Part shown: positions 1 to 8,409 of the stretch, piece by piece
How positions within the stretch are numbered: the stretch's first letter is position 1
Layout of the letters: each line of letters begins with the position of its first letter
Assembly: GCA_963819735.1 (NCBI GenBank)
Contig: CAWFXC010000004.1
Span: 124,001-188,000 of the forward strand
Origin: CAWFXC01 sp963819735
GTDB lineage: Bacteria; Actinomycetota; Acidimicrobiia; IMCC26256; DASPTH01
Length of the DNA stretch: 64,000 nt
Reading direction: 5' to 3'
The notes under the pieces: model-generated
Databases searched by the model: none
Seen by the model: the letters and a program-made list of their open reading frames with translations, nothing else
Told to the model about the DNA's origin: nothing
Program-made: the position numbers and the translations under genes

Positions 1-432
1 CCCGTCGTGATGCTCGACGTCCCCGGCGGTACTTACTGGGAGCACTGGGGCGAGTTCGTCGCGCACCAGTTGGAACGCCCCGGCTACGTGTCGGAGTTCG
101 ACCAGCACCTCCTGCGGGTCACCGACAACGTCGAGGACGTCGTCGACGAGGTGCTCGGGTTCTACCGGAACTACCACTCGCTGCGGTTCGTGGGCGGACG
201 CTTGGTGCTGCGGATGCACGAAGCGCTGCCGTCCGGAGAGGTGGCCGCGCTCACCGACGATTTCGCCGACATCATCGTGCGGGGCGAGATCGAGGCGATC
301 GCCACCACGCCGGCCGAGATCGCCGACGACGACTACGTCGATCTGGCCCGCCTCGCGTTCCGGTTCAACCGGCACGGCTGGGCGCGGCTGCGCATGTTGA
401 TCGACCGGCTCAACGGCCGCGGCCGGACCTGA
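1..432 (+). CDS. LOG-family (TIGR00730-like) Rossmann protein, C-terminal part
   Basis: The frame is already open at base 1, so the 5' part lies outside the window. The visible end starts with a glycine-rich segment (P-G-G-T-Y-W) that looks like the end of the PGGxGTxxE-type nucleotide loop of lysine-decarboxylase-like/LOG proteins. A segment F-Y-R-N-Y-H-S-L-R-F-V follows, then an acidic, Arg-rich tail. LOG proteins are cytosolic phosphoribohydrolases acting on nucleoside monophosphates, but the larger actinobacterial members are uncharacterised. The family call rests on the C-terminal part only, so it is moderate. Confidence 0.6.
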   Translation, partial: PVVMLDVPGGTYWEHWGEFVAHQLERPGYVSEFDQHLLRVTDNVEDVVDEVLGFYRNYHSLRFVGGRLVLRMHEALPSGEVAALTDDFADIIVRGEIEAIATTPAEIADDDYVDLARLAFRFNRHGWARLRMLIDRLNGRGRT

Positions 433-560
433 GGATCGTCCCCTTGCCCCTCGCCCCTTGCCTTCGGCACTTGCCAACGGCGCGGCACATGGTTACGCTG
501 GCCGAACATACGTTCGTGCACCGACGATACGGACGTGATCCCAGCCCGGAGGTACCCACC

Positions 561-1028
561 ATGGCCGACGTGAACCCGATTCCCGCCGACTACCCGCGCG
601 TGTCGCCCTACCTGTGCCTCGACGGCGCCGAGGCCGCCATCGCGTTCTACCGCGACGTGTTCGGCGCGGTGGAGCGGCTGCGCATGGCCGGCCCCGACGG
701 CCGCATCGGTCACGCCGAGCTCGAGATCGGCAGCTCGATCATCATGCTGGCCGACGAGTACCCCGACATGGGCTACCTCGGCCCGAAGTCGGTCGGCGGC
801 ACCCCGGTCACGATCCAGATCTACGTCGACGACGTCGATGCGGTGTTCGCCCGGGCCACTGCGGGCGGGGCCACCGAGACCCGTGCGGTCGAGAACCAGT
901 TCTACGGTGACCGGTCCGGTCAGTTCCTCGACCCGTTCGGACACCGCTGGAACGTGGCCAGCCACGTCGAGGACGTCTCCCCCGACGACATGGCGAGCCG
1001 GGCGGCCGAGTTGGCCGCGGGTGGCTGA
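561..1028 (+). CDS. VOC-family (PhnB-like glyoxalase fold) protein
   Basis: A 155-residue protein with one glyoxalase/bleomycin-resistance fold. It opens with P-Y-L-C-L-D-G-A-E-A-A-I-A-F-Y, typical of the first beta-alpha unit of PhnB-like proteins. The middle has T-I-Q-I-Y-V-D-D-V-D and the end F-Y-G-D-R-S-G-Q-F-L-D-P-F-G-H-R-W, the usual end of the second half-domain. ATG at 561 is preceded by GGAGGT at 548-553, seven bases away, which fixes the start. Members bind a metal or small ligands, and substrates of this subgroup are mostly unknown. It stands alone before a convergent operon. Confidence 0.85.
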   Translation: MADVNPIPADYPRVSPYLCLDGAEAAIAFYRDVFGAVERLRMAGPDGRIGHAELEIGSSIIMLADEYPDMGYLGPKSVGGTPVTIQIYVDDVDAVFARATAGGATETRAVENQFYGDRSGQFLDPFGHRWNVASHVEDVSPDDMASRAAELAAGG

Positions 1029-1064
1029 CCCGGGCGGCTGACCCGGCGCCCGAGGGGCAGAACG

Positions 1065-1265
1065 TCAGTCGAGCATCTCCGGCGGGCCGGCCAGCGCGAC
1101 GATGGCGCGTTCGATGGCCCGGCGGGCCTGCAGCACCTTCTTCTCCTCGGCCAGCGCGGTCGCATCGCCGTCCTCGGTGGCGGCGCGCAGCCGCTCGTAG
1201 GCGAGATCCCGCAGCTCCTCTTCGATCGAACGCAGGCGCTCGACGAGGTGGTCGGCGTCGTGCAC
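1065..1265 (-). CDS. small coiled-coil protein downstream of glcF
   Basis: A 66-residue, charged, helical protein beginning V-H-D-A-D-H-L-V-E-R-L. Its GTG start lies 4 nt past the glcF stop, so it is probably the last gene of the glcDEF operon. The heptad-like spacing of Leu, Ile and Ala (residues 5-60) suggests a short coiled coil. It has no signal peptide or membrane segment. I do not recognise a family; a scaffold or regulatory role in the operon would be a guess. Confidence 0.55.
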   Translation of the reverse strand: MHDADHLVERLRSIEEELRDLAYERLRAATEDGDATALAEEKKVLQARRAIERAIVALAGPPEMLD

Positions 1266-1269
1266 GGGA

Positions 1270-2559
1270 CTACTCCGATCTCGGGTCGACGGTTGGGGTG
1301 ACGGCGAGGGCGCGGGCCAGGAGCTCGGCCGGGTGGCGCACGACCAGTCCGGCGGCGCCGAGGTGCATGGCGCATCCCGGGTTGGCGGAAACGACGACGG
1401 GATCGGTGCCCGCGTCACCGCGGGCCGCGGCGCGCAGTGCCGCCACCTTGCGGGTGCGGATCTCGCCCGACAGCTCGGGTTGGAGCACTGCGTAGGCCCC
1501 GCCCGCCCCGCAGCACAGGCCGTCGTCACCGGTCTCGCGCAATCGATAGGCGGGCGCGAGCACTGCCCGCACCGCGCCGTGGGCGTGTTGGACATGGCGG
1601 AGGTGGCACGGGTCCTGCACCACCACGACCGCGCCGGTGTCGAACAGGTCGAGCGGCGGGCGGTCGGCCACGAACTCAGAGAAGTCGCGCACCCGGGCGG
1701 CGAACGCGGCCGCCTCGGGAGTGCCGAGCAGGTGCCCGTACTCCTTCATCGCCGCGCCGCACCCCGCGCTGTCGACCACGACCGCCCCGTCGCCGGGCAT
1801 CGACCGGATCACGCGCCGGGCCAGCCGGCGCGCCTCGGCGACCCGCCCCGCGTGGAGATGGAGGGCGCCGCAGCAATCGCTACCGGGCCCCGGCAGCCCC
1901 GTGCGCGCTCCCGTCGCCCGCATCACGGTGAGCGCGTCGCGGTGGACATCGCGTTGCCACGCGTCCATGACGCACCCGGGGAGGAGGTACGCGTCGAGTT
2001 GGTCGGGGCTCGAGGCGGCGTCGGCGACGAGCGGCTCGCGCAACTCGCGGATCGAGAGGCGAGGCACGCCGAACCGCTTCGGTACCGCGTGGAGCCGTTG
2101 CCCGACGAGGATCACCCACGACATCGCCAGCAGCAGCCGGTGCCGGGGCAGCAGGAGGCGGTAGCCGACCCGCTCGGCCATCCGGCCGAACCACCGCCCG
2201 GGATCATGCGCCGAGCTAGCGGCGGCGAGTGGCTCGCGGGCGAGCGCTTCGCGAGTCCCTTCGATGAGATGACCGAACGGCACACTCGAGGGGCACGCGG
2301 CTTCACAGCCGCGGCACTGCACGCACGTCTCCATGCTCTCGCGGAACGCACCGTCGACGGGCGCGCCGTCGAGCTCGACCGCACGCATAGCGGCGATGCG
2401 ACCGCGCGGCGACAGGCTCTCGAGGCCGGAGACGCGGTACGTGGGGCAATGCGGGAGGCAGAGTCCGCAGCCCACGCATGCGACCAGCTCGTTCTCGTCG
2501 AGGGGGAGGACCCCCGCGCGCGCGTGACGTGGCGCGGTGACGTCGCGGGTGTCGGTCAC
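1270..2559 (-). CDS. glcF: glycolate oxidase iron-sulfur subunit GlcF
   Basis: A 429-residue electron-transfer subunit of glycolate oxidase, which oxidises glycolate to glyoxylate and passes electrons to the membrane quinone pool. Two ferredoxin-type motifs are visible near the N-terminus (C-V-G-C-G-L-C-L-P-H-C-P and C-V-Q-C-R-G-C-E-A-A-C-P). Two CCG-type cysteine-rich domains follow, with D-C-C-G-A-L-H and L-C-C-G-A-G-G. The GTG start (2557-2559) overlaps the TGA stop of glcE by 4 nt, indicating coupled translation. Length and domain order match the family. Confidence 0.92.
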   Translation of the reverse strand: MTDTRDVTAPRHARAGVLPLDENELVACVGCGLCLPHCPTYRVSGLESLSPRGRIAAMRAVELDGAPVDGAFRESMETCVQCRGCEAACPSSVPFGHLIEGTREALAREPLAAASSAHDPGRWFGRMAERVGYRLLLPRHRLLLAMSWVILVGQRLHAVPKRFGVPRLSIRELREPLVADAASSPDQLDAYLLPGCVMDAWQRDVHRDALTVMRATGARTGLPGPGSDCCGALHLHAGRVAEARRLARRVIRSMPGDGAVVVDSAGCGAAMKEYGHLLGTPEAAAFAARVRDFSEFVADRPPLDLFDTGAVVVVQDPCHLRHVQHAHGAVRAVLAPAYRLRETGDDGLCCGAGGAYAVLQPELSGEIRTRKVAALRAAARGDAGTDPVVVSANPGCAMHLGAAGLVVRHPAELLARALAVTPTVDPRSE

Positions 2560-3578
2560 GATGGGACCGCGCCCGGGAACGGGAAGCGGCCCCGGCCGAG
2601 CTTGCCGTCGGGATCGAACGCGACCCGCACACGTTCCATGAGCCGGGCGTTCGGCAGCGCCCGGCCGAAACCGTCGAGCCCGGGGGCACCGGCCTCGCGC
2701 AGCAACCAACCCCCGGCGCGCTCGGCGGCCGCGCGCGCCGCGCCCAGCCCGGTCTCGGAATCGGTGGCGACGTGCACGGTTCCGACGCCGACCTCGGCCA
2801 ACCAGCGCGCCCCGGCGATGTCGAGGGCGGCACCGAGCGCGGGCACTGCCGACGGTCGTACCGAGATCCGGCCGCGGTGCGCGCCGATCGGCCACTCGGG
2901 ATCCGCACCCGGTTCCACCGCCCCGATGGTGGCGATCTCGGCGGCGACGTCGGCGGCCACGCCCTCGAGCAACACGTGGGTGCGCGTGCCGTCCCACGCG
3001 ATGCACGCCGGCCGGTACGTGCGCCGGCGCACCTCCAACGGATCGACCGCGGTCGTGATCCACTCCGCCACCGGCATCACCGGTTGGCAGCGCAACGTGA
3101 CCTGCGCGATCACCCCGATGGTTCCCAGCGAGCCCACCAGCAGCCGGGGCAGGTCGAAACCGCTCACGTTCTTGACCGTGGGCCCGCCGCCCTTCACCAG
3201 CCGACCGTCGGCGGTGACGAAACGCACTTCGAGCACGCGATCGCGCAGCGGCCCGTAGCGGAGTCGCCGGTGGCCCGAGAGCCCGGCGGCCACCACCCCG
3301 CCGACGGTGGCCTCGCCCGCACGGGGGTCCAGTGCGCATTCCTGGCCCGCCGCCGCGAGCACCGCGCTCAACTCGGCACAGGGCAGGCCGGCGGCGACGG
3401 TGACGGTGAGATCGGCCGGGTCGTACGCCACGATGTCTCTCGGCGCCCGCACTTCCTGCGCCCCGGCCGGCGGTGGGCCGCCGACCTCCCACTGGGTGCG
3501 TCCGCCGACCGCGACCACCGCCGGCGCGGCGGCGACCGCGGCGCGCAGATCGTCGAAGCGGGTCAACACGTCGGTCAT
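2556..3578 (-). CDS. glcE: glycolate oxidase FAD-binding subunit GlcE
   Basis: A 340-residue FAD-binding PCMH-type protein, the second flavin subunit of glycolate oxidase. The N-terminal half shows V-T-V-A-A-G-L-P-C-A-E-L followed by G-G-V-V-A-A-G-L-S-G-H-R-R-L-R-Y-G, the flavin pyrophosphate region. The middle has T-V-K-N-V-S-G-F-D-L-P-R-L-L-V-G-S-L-G-T-I-G-V-I, diagnostic of GlcE/GlcD-type oxidases. The start is ATG 3576-3578. It lies between glcD (about 50 nt upstream) and glcF (4 nt overlap) in one operon. Confidence 0.92.
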   Translation of the reverse strand: MTDVLTRFDDLRAAVAAAPAVVAVGGRTQWEVGGPPPAGAQEVRAPRDIVAYDPADLTVTVAAGLPCAELSAVLAAAGQECALDPRAGEATVGGVVAAGLSGHRRLRYGPLRDRVLEVRFVTADGRLVKGGGPTVKNVSGFDLPRLLVGSLGTIGVIAQVTLRCQPVMPVAEWITTAVDPLEVRRRTYRPACIAWDGTRTHVLLEGVAADVAAEIATIGAVEPGADPEWPIGAHRGRISVRPSAVPALGAALDIAGARWLAEVGVGTVHVATDSETGLGAARAAAERAGGWLLREAGAPGLDGFGRALPNARLMERVRVAFDPDGKLGRGRFPFPGAVPS

Positions 3579-3627
3579 GGCCGCCGCCCCGCCGCGCCGA
3601 CCGCACCGGTCATCGGCACCCCGGCGA

Positions 3628-4950
3628 TCAGATCCACGCGCCCTCGGGGACCCGTTGGAGCTCACCGCAGCGGCTGCCCCGGGGCAGGATCTTCTGCGGG
3701 TTGGCGCGGCCGGAGGGATCGAACGCGTCGCGCAGGCGGGCCTGGGCATCGAGGTCGTCGGGGCTGAACACGAGCGGCATCGCCTCGCGCTTCTCCAACC
3801 CGATGCCGTGCTCCCCCGAGAGCACGCCGCCCGCGGCCACGCACGCGGCGAGGATCTGGTCGCCCGCCCGGTGCACGCGTTCCCAGATCCCCGGCTCGCG
3901 CGCATCGAACACGATGAGCGGGTGGAGGTTGCCGTCGCCGGCGTGGAACACGTTCATCATGGTGAGGTTCTGCTCGCGCGCGATGGCGTAGACCTCCTGT
4001 AGCACGTCGACCAAGCGCGTGCGCGGCACCACCGCGTCGTGCAGGTAGTAGTCGGGAGCGATGCGGGCGATGGCACCGAACGCCGACTTGCGACCCTTCC
4101 ACAGCAGGGCGCGCTCGGCTTCGTCGGCGGCGACGCGCACGGTGCGGGCGCCGTGCTCGTACCCGACGCGTTCGATCTCGGCGACCTGGTGGGCGACGCC
4201 GTCGGGAAGGCCGTCGACCTCCACCAGGAGCACCGCCGCCGCGTCGCGCGGGTAGCCCGCGCCGACGTAGTCCTCGACCGCGCGAGTGATCTCGGCGTCC
4301 ATCATCTCCAAGGCCGCGGGCACGATCCCGGCCGCGATGATGCCGCTGACGGTCGCCGCCGCGGCCTCGATCGAGGTGAAGTCGAGGAGCAGGGTGCGCA
4401 CCATCGGTGGATCAGGCGTGAGGCGCACCGCGATCCGGATGGCGATCCCCATCGTGCCCTCGGACCCGACGAAGCAGCCGCGGACGTCGTAGCCGGCGTG
4501 ATCGGGCTCGAGCCCACCCAGCATCGCGACCGAGCCGTCGCCCAGCACCACTTCGACCGCGAGCACGTGCGTGGCGGTGACTCCGGATGCGAGGCAGTGC
4601 GGGCCGCCCGCGTTGGTGGCGACGTTGCCGCCGATCGTGCACGCCTGCTGCGACGACGGGTCGGGCGCGTAGTGCAGTCCGAGATGGGCGACCTCCCGGG
4701 TGAGGTCGAGGTTGAGCACGCCCGGCTCGACCCACGCGACGCGCTCGTCGACGTCGACCTCGAGGATGTGGTTGAGCTGGGTGGTGACGATCACCAGCGG
4801 GTCGTCGACGGGGGTCGCGCCCCCGGCCAGCCCGGTACCACTTCCCCGCGCCACGAAGGCGCGATCGTGGCGCGCCGCGATGCGTACCGCTTCGACGACG
4901 TCGCGTCCCGTGCGTGGGAAGCACACCACCCCCGCGCTTCCACGCGCCAC
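3628..4950 (-). CDS. glcD: glycolate oxidase catalytic subunit GlcD (start uncertain)
   Basis: FAD-linked oxidase subunit that carries out glycolate (or D-lactate-type 2-hydroxyacid) oxidation. Flavin-binding features are R-G-S-G-T-G-L-A-G-G-A near residue 35, P-D-P-S-S-Q-Q-A-C-T-I-G-G-N near 96 and F-V-G-S-E-G-T-M-G-I near 150. The C-terminal FAD-oxidase domain has H-A-G-D-G-N-L-H-P and G-E-H-G-I-G-L-E-K-R. The first ordinary start is GTG 4948-4950. The frame stays open upstream to 5064 and still reads like GlcD (L-R-A-A-L-G-H-D-Q, Y-A-R-D-A-G), so this start probably drops about 35 residues. No ATG, GTG or TTG exists in that extension. Confidence 0.88.
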   Translation of the reverse strand: MARGSAGVVCFPRTGRDVVEAVRIAARHDRAFVARGSGTGLAGGATPVDDPLVIVTTQLNHILEVDVDERVAWVEPGVLNLDLTREVAHLGLHYAPDPSSQQACTIGGNVATNAGGPHCLASGVTATHVLAVEVVLGDGSVAMLGGLEPDHAGYDVRGCFVGSEGTMGIAIRIAVRLTPDPPMVRTLLLDFTSIEAAAATVSGIIAAGIVPAALEMMDAEITRAVEDYVGAGYPRDAAAVLLVEVDGLPDGVAHQVAEIERVGYEHGARTVRVAADEAERALLWKGRKSAFGAIARIAPDYYLHDAVVPRTRLVDVLQEVYAIAREQNLTMMNVFHAGDGNLHPLIVFDAREPGIWERVHRAGDQILAACVAAGGVLSGEHGIGLEKREAMPLVFSPDDLDAQARLRDAFDPSGRANPQKILPRGSRCGELQRVPEGAWI

Positions 4951-5128
4951 GCCGGCGTCGCGTGCGTACAGCGCGAGTTCGAGAGGCTCCGCGCGCGCTT
5001 GATCGTGGCCGAGGGCGGCCCGGAGGTCGGCGAGGAGCGCGGCGGTGTCGTCGATCTCGCGAGACTATGACGAAAACGTTGCGCGGAAAGCCGTCTCGCG
5101 GTGATGCGCATCACTACGCTCGCCCGTC

Positions 5129-5920
5129 ATGAGTAAACGCGAGCGCACTTCCCCCGGCCCCGCGCGCGAGTGGGTCAGCTTCACCGACCCCGACGACGAA
5201 GGGCGCACGTGGCAGATCGATGTCACGTTCCTGCTGTCGTCGTGGCAGTGCATCTTCGGATGCGGGTGCCAAGGCGTCTGGACCGAACCGACGCCGGAGC
5301 TGGTCCACGGTTGCTGCACCTACGGCGCGCACTTCTCCGACAAGGCCGACCGTGATCACGTCGTGAAGGCGGCGCGGGAGCTCGGACCCGACGAATGGCA
5401 GTACGCGGAGATCGGGCGCAAGAAGGGCATCTTCAAGAATGCGGGCAAGAACGACGACGGCTCGCCCGACTGGCAGACCCGCCTGGTGAAGGACGCCTGC
5501 ATCTTCCTCAACCGCCCCGGGTTCCCCACCGGGCCCGGGTGCGCGCTGCACCAGCACGCCGTGGGCAAGGGCCTCCACCACAGCGACCTGAAGCCCGAGG
5601 TCTGCTGGCAACTGCCGTTGCGCCGCATCGACGACGAGCAGGACGACGGTTCGGTCGTGTCCCGGCTCACCGAGTTCGGTCGCGAGGGCTGGGGCGAGGG
5701 CGGCGAGGACTTCGGCTGGTGGTGCACCGAGGAATCGGCCGCCTTCAGCGGCTCGGAGCCCGTCTACCGCTCGATGGCCGTCGAACTCCGCAAGATGCTC
5801 GGCAAGCGCCTCTACAAGCAGGTCGTGGTCTACCTCGACACCCGCAGCAGCCTGCCGTCGTTCCCGCCGGTGCGCCACCCGGCCGAGGTACCGGTCAGCA
5901 TCGGCCGCAAGCGCGGCTGA
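5129..5920 (+). CDS. conserved cysteine-rich hypothetical protein
   Basis: A 263-residue soluble protein with no signal or membrane segment. A cysteine cluster sits at C41, C45, C47, C62 and C63 (C-I-F-G-C-G-C, then G-C-C-T-Y-G-A-H-F). More Cys/His follow mid-protein (D-A-C-I-F, P-G-C-A-L-H-Q-H, E-V-C-W). The spacing suggests a metal or Fe-S centre, as in YkgJ/DUF3109-like proteins, but I cannot assign a family. It is divergent from glcD with only about 60 nt between, so the two probably share a promoter region. Confidence 0.75.
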   Translation: MSKRERTSPGPAREWVSFTDPDDEGRTWQIDVTFLLSSWQCIFGCGCQGVWTEPTPELVHGCCTYGAHFSDKADRDHVVKAARELGPDEWQYAEIGRKKGIFKNAGKNDDGSPDWQTRLVKDACIFLNRPGFPTGPGCALHQHAVGKGLHHSDLKPEVCWQLPLRRIDDEQDDGSVVSRLTEFGREGWGEGGEDFGWWCTEESAAFSGSEPVYRSMAVELRKMLGKRLYKQVVVYLDTRSSLPSFPPVRHPAEVPVSIGRKRG

Positions 5921-5947
5921 CCGGCCCGGATCCCGCCGCCGCGACCG

Positions 5948-6292
5948 CTACAGGTAGAGGCCGGTCTGGCCGTCTTCCCGCGTCGAGGCGACGGCATGGA
6001 CGTCGCGTTCGCGCAGGATGAGGTATTCGTCGCCCCGGATCTCCACCTCGAACCCGGCGTCGGGCGAGAAGAGCACGAGATCGCCGTCCTCGAGGTTGCG
6101 GACCGTGGGCCCGACCGCCACCACCTCGGCCCAGGTGAGGCGACGGTCGCGGTTGGCGGTGGCGGGGATCAGGATCCCGCCCCGGCTCTTGCGGTCGCCG
6201 ATCTCGTCGGAGGGCAGCACGAGGAGGCGGTCGGCGGTCATCCGGATCGACTGCTTCGTGTCCTCGTTGCGCGCGGTCGCGCGGTGGGGCAT
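5948..6292 (-). CDS. GroES-like co-chaperonin family protein
   Basis: A 114-residue protein with the Cpn10 barrel pattern: D-R-L-L-V-L-P near residue 21, R-G-G-I-L-I-P-A-T (mobile-loop region), A-E-V-V-A-V-G-P and D-G-D-L-V-L-F-S, ending in E-Y-L-I-L-R-E-R-D-V. No groEL is next to it, so it is likely a stand-alone paralog rather than the main GroES. The N-terminal 15-20 residues are not conserved-looking and the start could be internal. It converges on the cysteine-rich gene at 5129-5920 with a 27 nt gap. Confidence 0.8.
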   Translation of the reverse strand: MPHRATARNEDTKQSIRMTADRLLVLPSDEIGDRKSRGGILIPATANRDRRLTWAEVVAVGPTVRNLEDGDLVLFSPDAGFEVEIRGDEYLILRERDVHAVASTREDGQTGLYL

Positions 6293-6366
6293 GACCGGAG
6301 GTTACCGTCCCGGGCGGTGCCGACCTGCTTCGATCGGGCCGGGGCGATGCGGCTAGATTCGCCCGA

Positions 6367-7317
6367 GTGGCCGACTCCTCCGAGGTTGCGGGACGCGCGG
6401 CGCCGCTCGTAGTGGGATCCGGGTCGGCGACCTGGCCCCGGCGGACGGGGGCCTCGGCCCTCGCCTACTTCCACCTCACCAAGCCCCGCGTGATCGAGCT
6501 CCTGCTCGTCACCACGTTGCCGTCGATGATCCTCGCCGCCGGCGACATGCCGCCGCTGGCCCTGATCGCCAAGGTGCTCCTCGGTGGCGCGCTCGCGGCC
6601 GGTGGCGCCAACACCATCAACTGCTGGATCGAGCGCGACCGCGACCAGATGATGCGCCGCACCGCCCGGCGTCCCCTCCCGAGCGGCAACGTGTCGCCCG
6701 AGGGCGCGCTCGTGTTCGGCCTCGTGCTCGAGGCGTTGGCGTTCGCGCTGCTCTGGTCGACGGTGAACCTCCTGTCGGCGGTCCTCGCGGTCAGCGCGAT
6801 GTTGTTCTACGTGTTCGTGTACACGATCTGGCTCAAGCCCCGCAGCCCGCAGAACATCGTGATCGGCGGCGCCGCCGGCGCGGTGCCCGTACTCGTCGGG
6901 TGGGCCGCGGTCACCGGAACCGTCGGCGCACCGGCGTGGATCCTGTTCGCCATCGTGTTCTTCTGGACACCACCGCACTTCTGGGCCCTGTCGCTGCGCT
7001 ACTTCGACGACTACAAGGCCGCGGGCATCCCGATGCTCCCGGTCGCCAAGGGCATCCCGGCCGCGGTGAAGCAGATCCTCGTGTACTCGGTGGTCGTCGT
7101 CGCGATCACGTTCACGCTGCCGCTGGTCACCGACAACGTCGGGGTGGTCTACCTCGCAGTCGCCGCGGTGCTCGGCGCGCTCTTCATCGGCCAGGCGATC
7201 CGTCTCGCGCGCGATACCACGCCGGCGCAGGCCATACGGTTGTTCACCTACTCGAACACGTACCTCGCGCTCCTCTTTGCCGCCGTTGCCGTCGACACCC
7301 TCCTCCACGCCCTCTGA
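6367..7317 (+). CDS. ctaB: protoheme IX farnesyltransferase (heme O synthase)
   Basis: A 316-residue UbiA-type membrane prenyltransferase that adds farnesyl to protoheme to make heme O for the terminal oxidase. The allylic-diphosphate motif N-C-W-I-E-R-D-R-D-Q-M-M-R-R-T is at residues 85-99. The second conserved stretch, F-F-W-T-P-P-H-F-W-A-L-S-L-R, is near residue 200, followed by D-D-Y-K-A-A-G-I-P-M-L-P. About eight to nine hydrophobic helices are visible. GTG 6367 is the start. The next gene begins inside its 3' end, and ctaA lies elsewhere in the window (32897-33847). Confidence 0.95.
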   Translation: MADSSEVAGRAAPLVVGSGSATWPRRTGASALAYFHLTKPRVIELLLVTTLPSMILAAGDMPPLALIAKVLLGGALAAGGANTINCWIERDRDQMMRRTARRPLPSGNVSPEGALVFGLVLEALAFALLWSTVNLLSAVLAVSAMLFYVFVYTIWLKPRSPQNIVIGGAAGAVPVLVGWAAVTGTVGAPAWILFAIVFFWTPPHFWALSLRYFDDYKAAGIPMLPVAKGIPAAVKQILVYSVVVVAITFTLPLVTDNVGVVYLAVAAVLGALFIGQAIRLARDTTPAQAIRLFTYSNTYLALLFAAVAVDTLLHAL

Positions 7318-7966
7318 CGCGCCGCCCGCGCGGTCACGCCGGGCTCGATGGATCCTCGGAGCGTGCGGGCTCGCGCTGGTCGTCGCGGTCGGTGCGATCA
7401 CCTGGGTCTCGGTGGCGAGCAACAACGACTCGAAGTCGTCGGCGGCCCCCGACCCGCGGCTCGGTCAGGTCTCGGTGAAGGGAGTGGCGACGGTCGGCGC
7501 GCCGGCACCCGATTTCGTGCTGCAGACCCTCGACGGCAAGACGGTCCACCTCTCCGACTACCGCGGCAAGCCGGTGGTGGTGAACTTCTGGGCGTCGTGG
7601 TGCATCCCGTGCCGGGCCGAGTTCCCGATGCTGCGCAAGCAGCTGGCGCGCCACGGCAACGACTTCGTGCTCCTCGGCGTCGACTTCAAGGACATCCCGT
7701 CCGACGCCCGCGGCTTCGCCAAGGAACAGCACGCGACGTGGCCGGTGCTGGAGGATCCGACGAATGCGGTGAGCCAGGCCTACGGCGTGCGGGCGGTGCC
7801 CCAGACGTTCTTCATCGGCCGCGACGGCACCATCTCCCAGCGCTACTACGCCCAGCCCGCAACGGGGGTGTTCGACCGCGAGCTGGCGAAGATCCGCAAG
7901 CCTTTGCCCGCCACGGTGCCCGCCACGGCCTCCACGACCACCGCTCCCCCGACCGCCGGCGGCTGA
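7277..7966 (+). CDS. TlpA/ResA-type membrane-anchored thioredoxin
   Basis: A 229-residue thiol-disulfide protein with one N-terminal transmembrane anchor (about residues 25-46) and an extracytoplasmic AhpC/TSA-Redoxin fold. The active site is W-A-S-W-C-I-P-C with C109 and C112, and the cis-proline region is V-R-A-V-P-Q-T-F-F. Such proteins reduce apocytochrome c or other cell-surface thiols during cytochrome maturation. The only usable starts are TTG 7277 or TTG 7286, both inside ctaB, implying coupling with heme O synthesis. The C-terminus is a Thr/Pro/Ala tail. Confidence 0.88.
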   Translation: MPPLPSTPSSTPSDAPPARSRRARWILGACGLALVVAVGAITWVSVASNNDSKSSAAPDPRLGQVSVKGVATVGAPAPDFVLQTLDGKTVHLSDYRGKPVVVNFWASWCIPCRAEFPMLRKQLARHGNDFVLLGVDFKDIPSDARGFAKEQHATWPVLEDPTNAVSQAYGVRAVPQTFFIGRDGTISQRYYAQPATGVFDRELAKIRKPLPATVPATASTTTAPPTAGG

Positions 7967-7978
7967 GGGGCGGAGCGG

Positions 7979-7997
7979 GCCCGGGCCGGCCCCGGGC
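7979..7997 (+). terminator. GC hairpin after the ctaB-tlpA pair
   Basis: A perfect 7 bp inverted repeat (GCCCGGG / CCCGGGC) with a 5 nt loop begins 13 nt after the TlpA-like stop and is followed by a partly T-rich stretch (ATTCTTTCC). It is placed as a rho-independent-type terminator. Confidence 0.45.
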
Positions 7998-8156
7998 AAC
8001 CACGGCATTCTTTCCTCATCCACCCGCCCCGCGGTGCCGAAGACAAGGCAATGACGGAGTCGACGGGCCGGTCGCCGCGCTGACCCCCTCTCGCACGGCC
8101 GGTCCGCCAACTCTCTCGATCACGACGCGACGCCCGACAACACGAGGAGCCAGGTC

Positions 8157-8345
8157 ATGACACCAATCTTCGGTGAGATCATCGGATGGGAACTGCTGCT
8201 GGTCCTCGCGATCGGTGCGCTGCTCTTCGGCAGCTCGCAGCTCCCGAAGCTCGCCCGCTCCATCGGTTCGGCGAAGAACGAGTTCGAGAAGGGCCTCACG
8301 ACGCCCACCACCGACGAGCCCGCGTCCTCGAAGACCGAAGCCTGA
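8157..8345 (+). CDS. tatA: twin-arginine translocase subunit TatA
   Basis: A 62-residue protein with one N-terminal membrane helix (about residues 9-26), then the hinge F-G-S-S-Q-L-P-K-L-A-R-S-I-G-S-A and an amphipathic helix with a short acidic tail, the TatA/E layout. It forms the pore of the Tat exporter for folded proteins. ATG 8157 has GAGGAG at 8144-8149. tatC is not in the window. Before the mobile element inserted, this gene would have converged on the ABC permease gene now at 23557, about 20 nt apart. Confidence 0.9.
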   Translation: MTPIFGEIIGWELLLVLAIGALLFGSSQLPKLARSIGSAKNEFEKGLTTPTTDEPASSKTEA

Positions 8346-8368
8346 TCGTTCGCCGAGGCCGGCCGCTC

Positions 8369-8390
8369 ACTCTTCCCAGCGGAACCAGCG
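8369..8390. repeat. attL core (22 bp direct repeat)
   Basis: This copy is identical to 23559-23580. It begins ACTCTTCCCAGCGG and ends CAGCG. Flanking bases differ on both sides, so the repeat is exactly 22 bp. On the minus strand it encodes the last codons R-W-F-R-W-E-E of the ABC permease. It marks the left junction of the integrated element. Confidence 0.88.
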
Positions 8391-8409
8391 TTAGTGCTCT
8401 GACCTGCGG

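Noticed and set aside
1333..3258. Long open frame (about 640 codons) on the plus strand
   Set aside because: It is antisense to glcF and glcE, whose motifs are certain. Long antisense frames are expected at this GC content, and its product has no recognisable domain.
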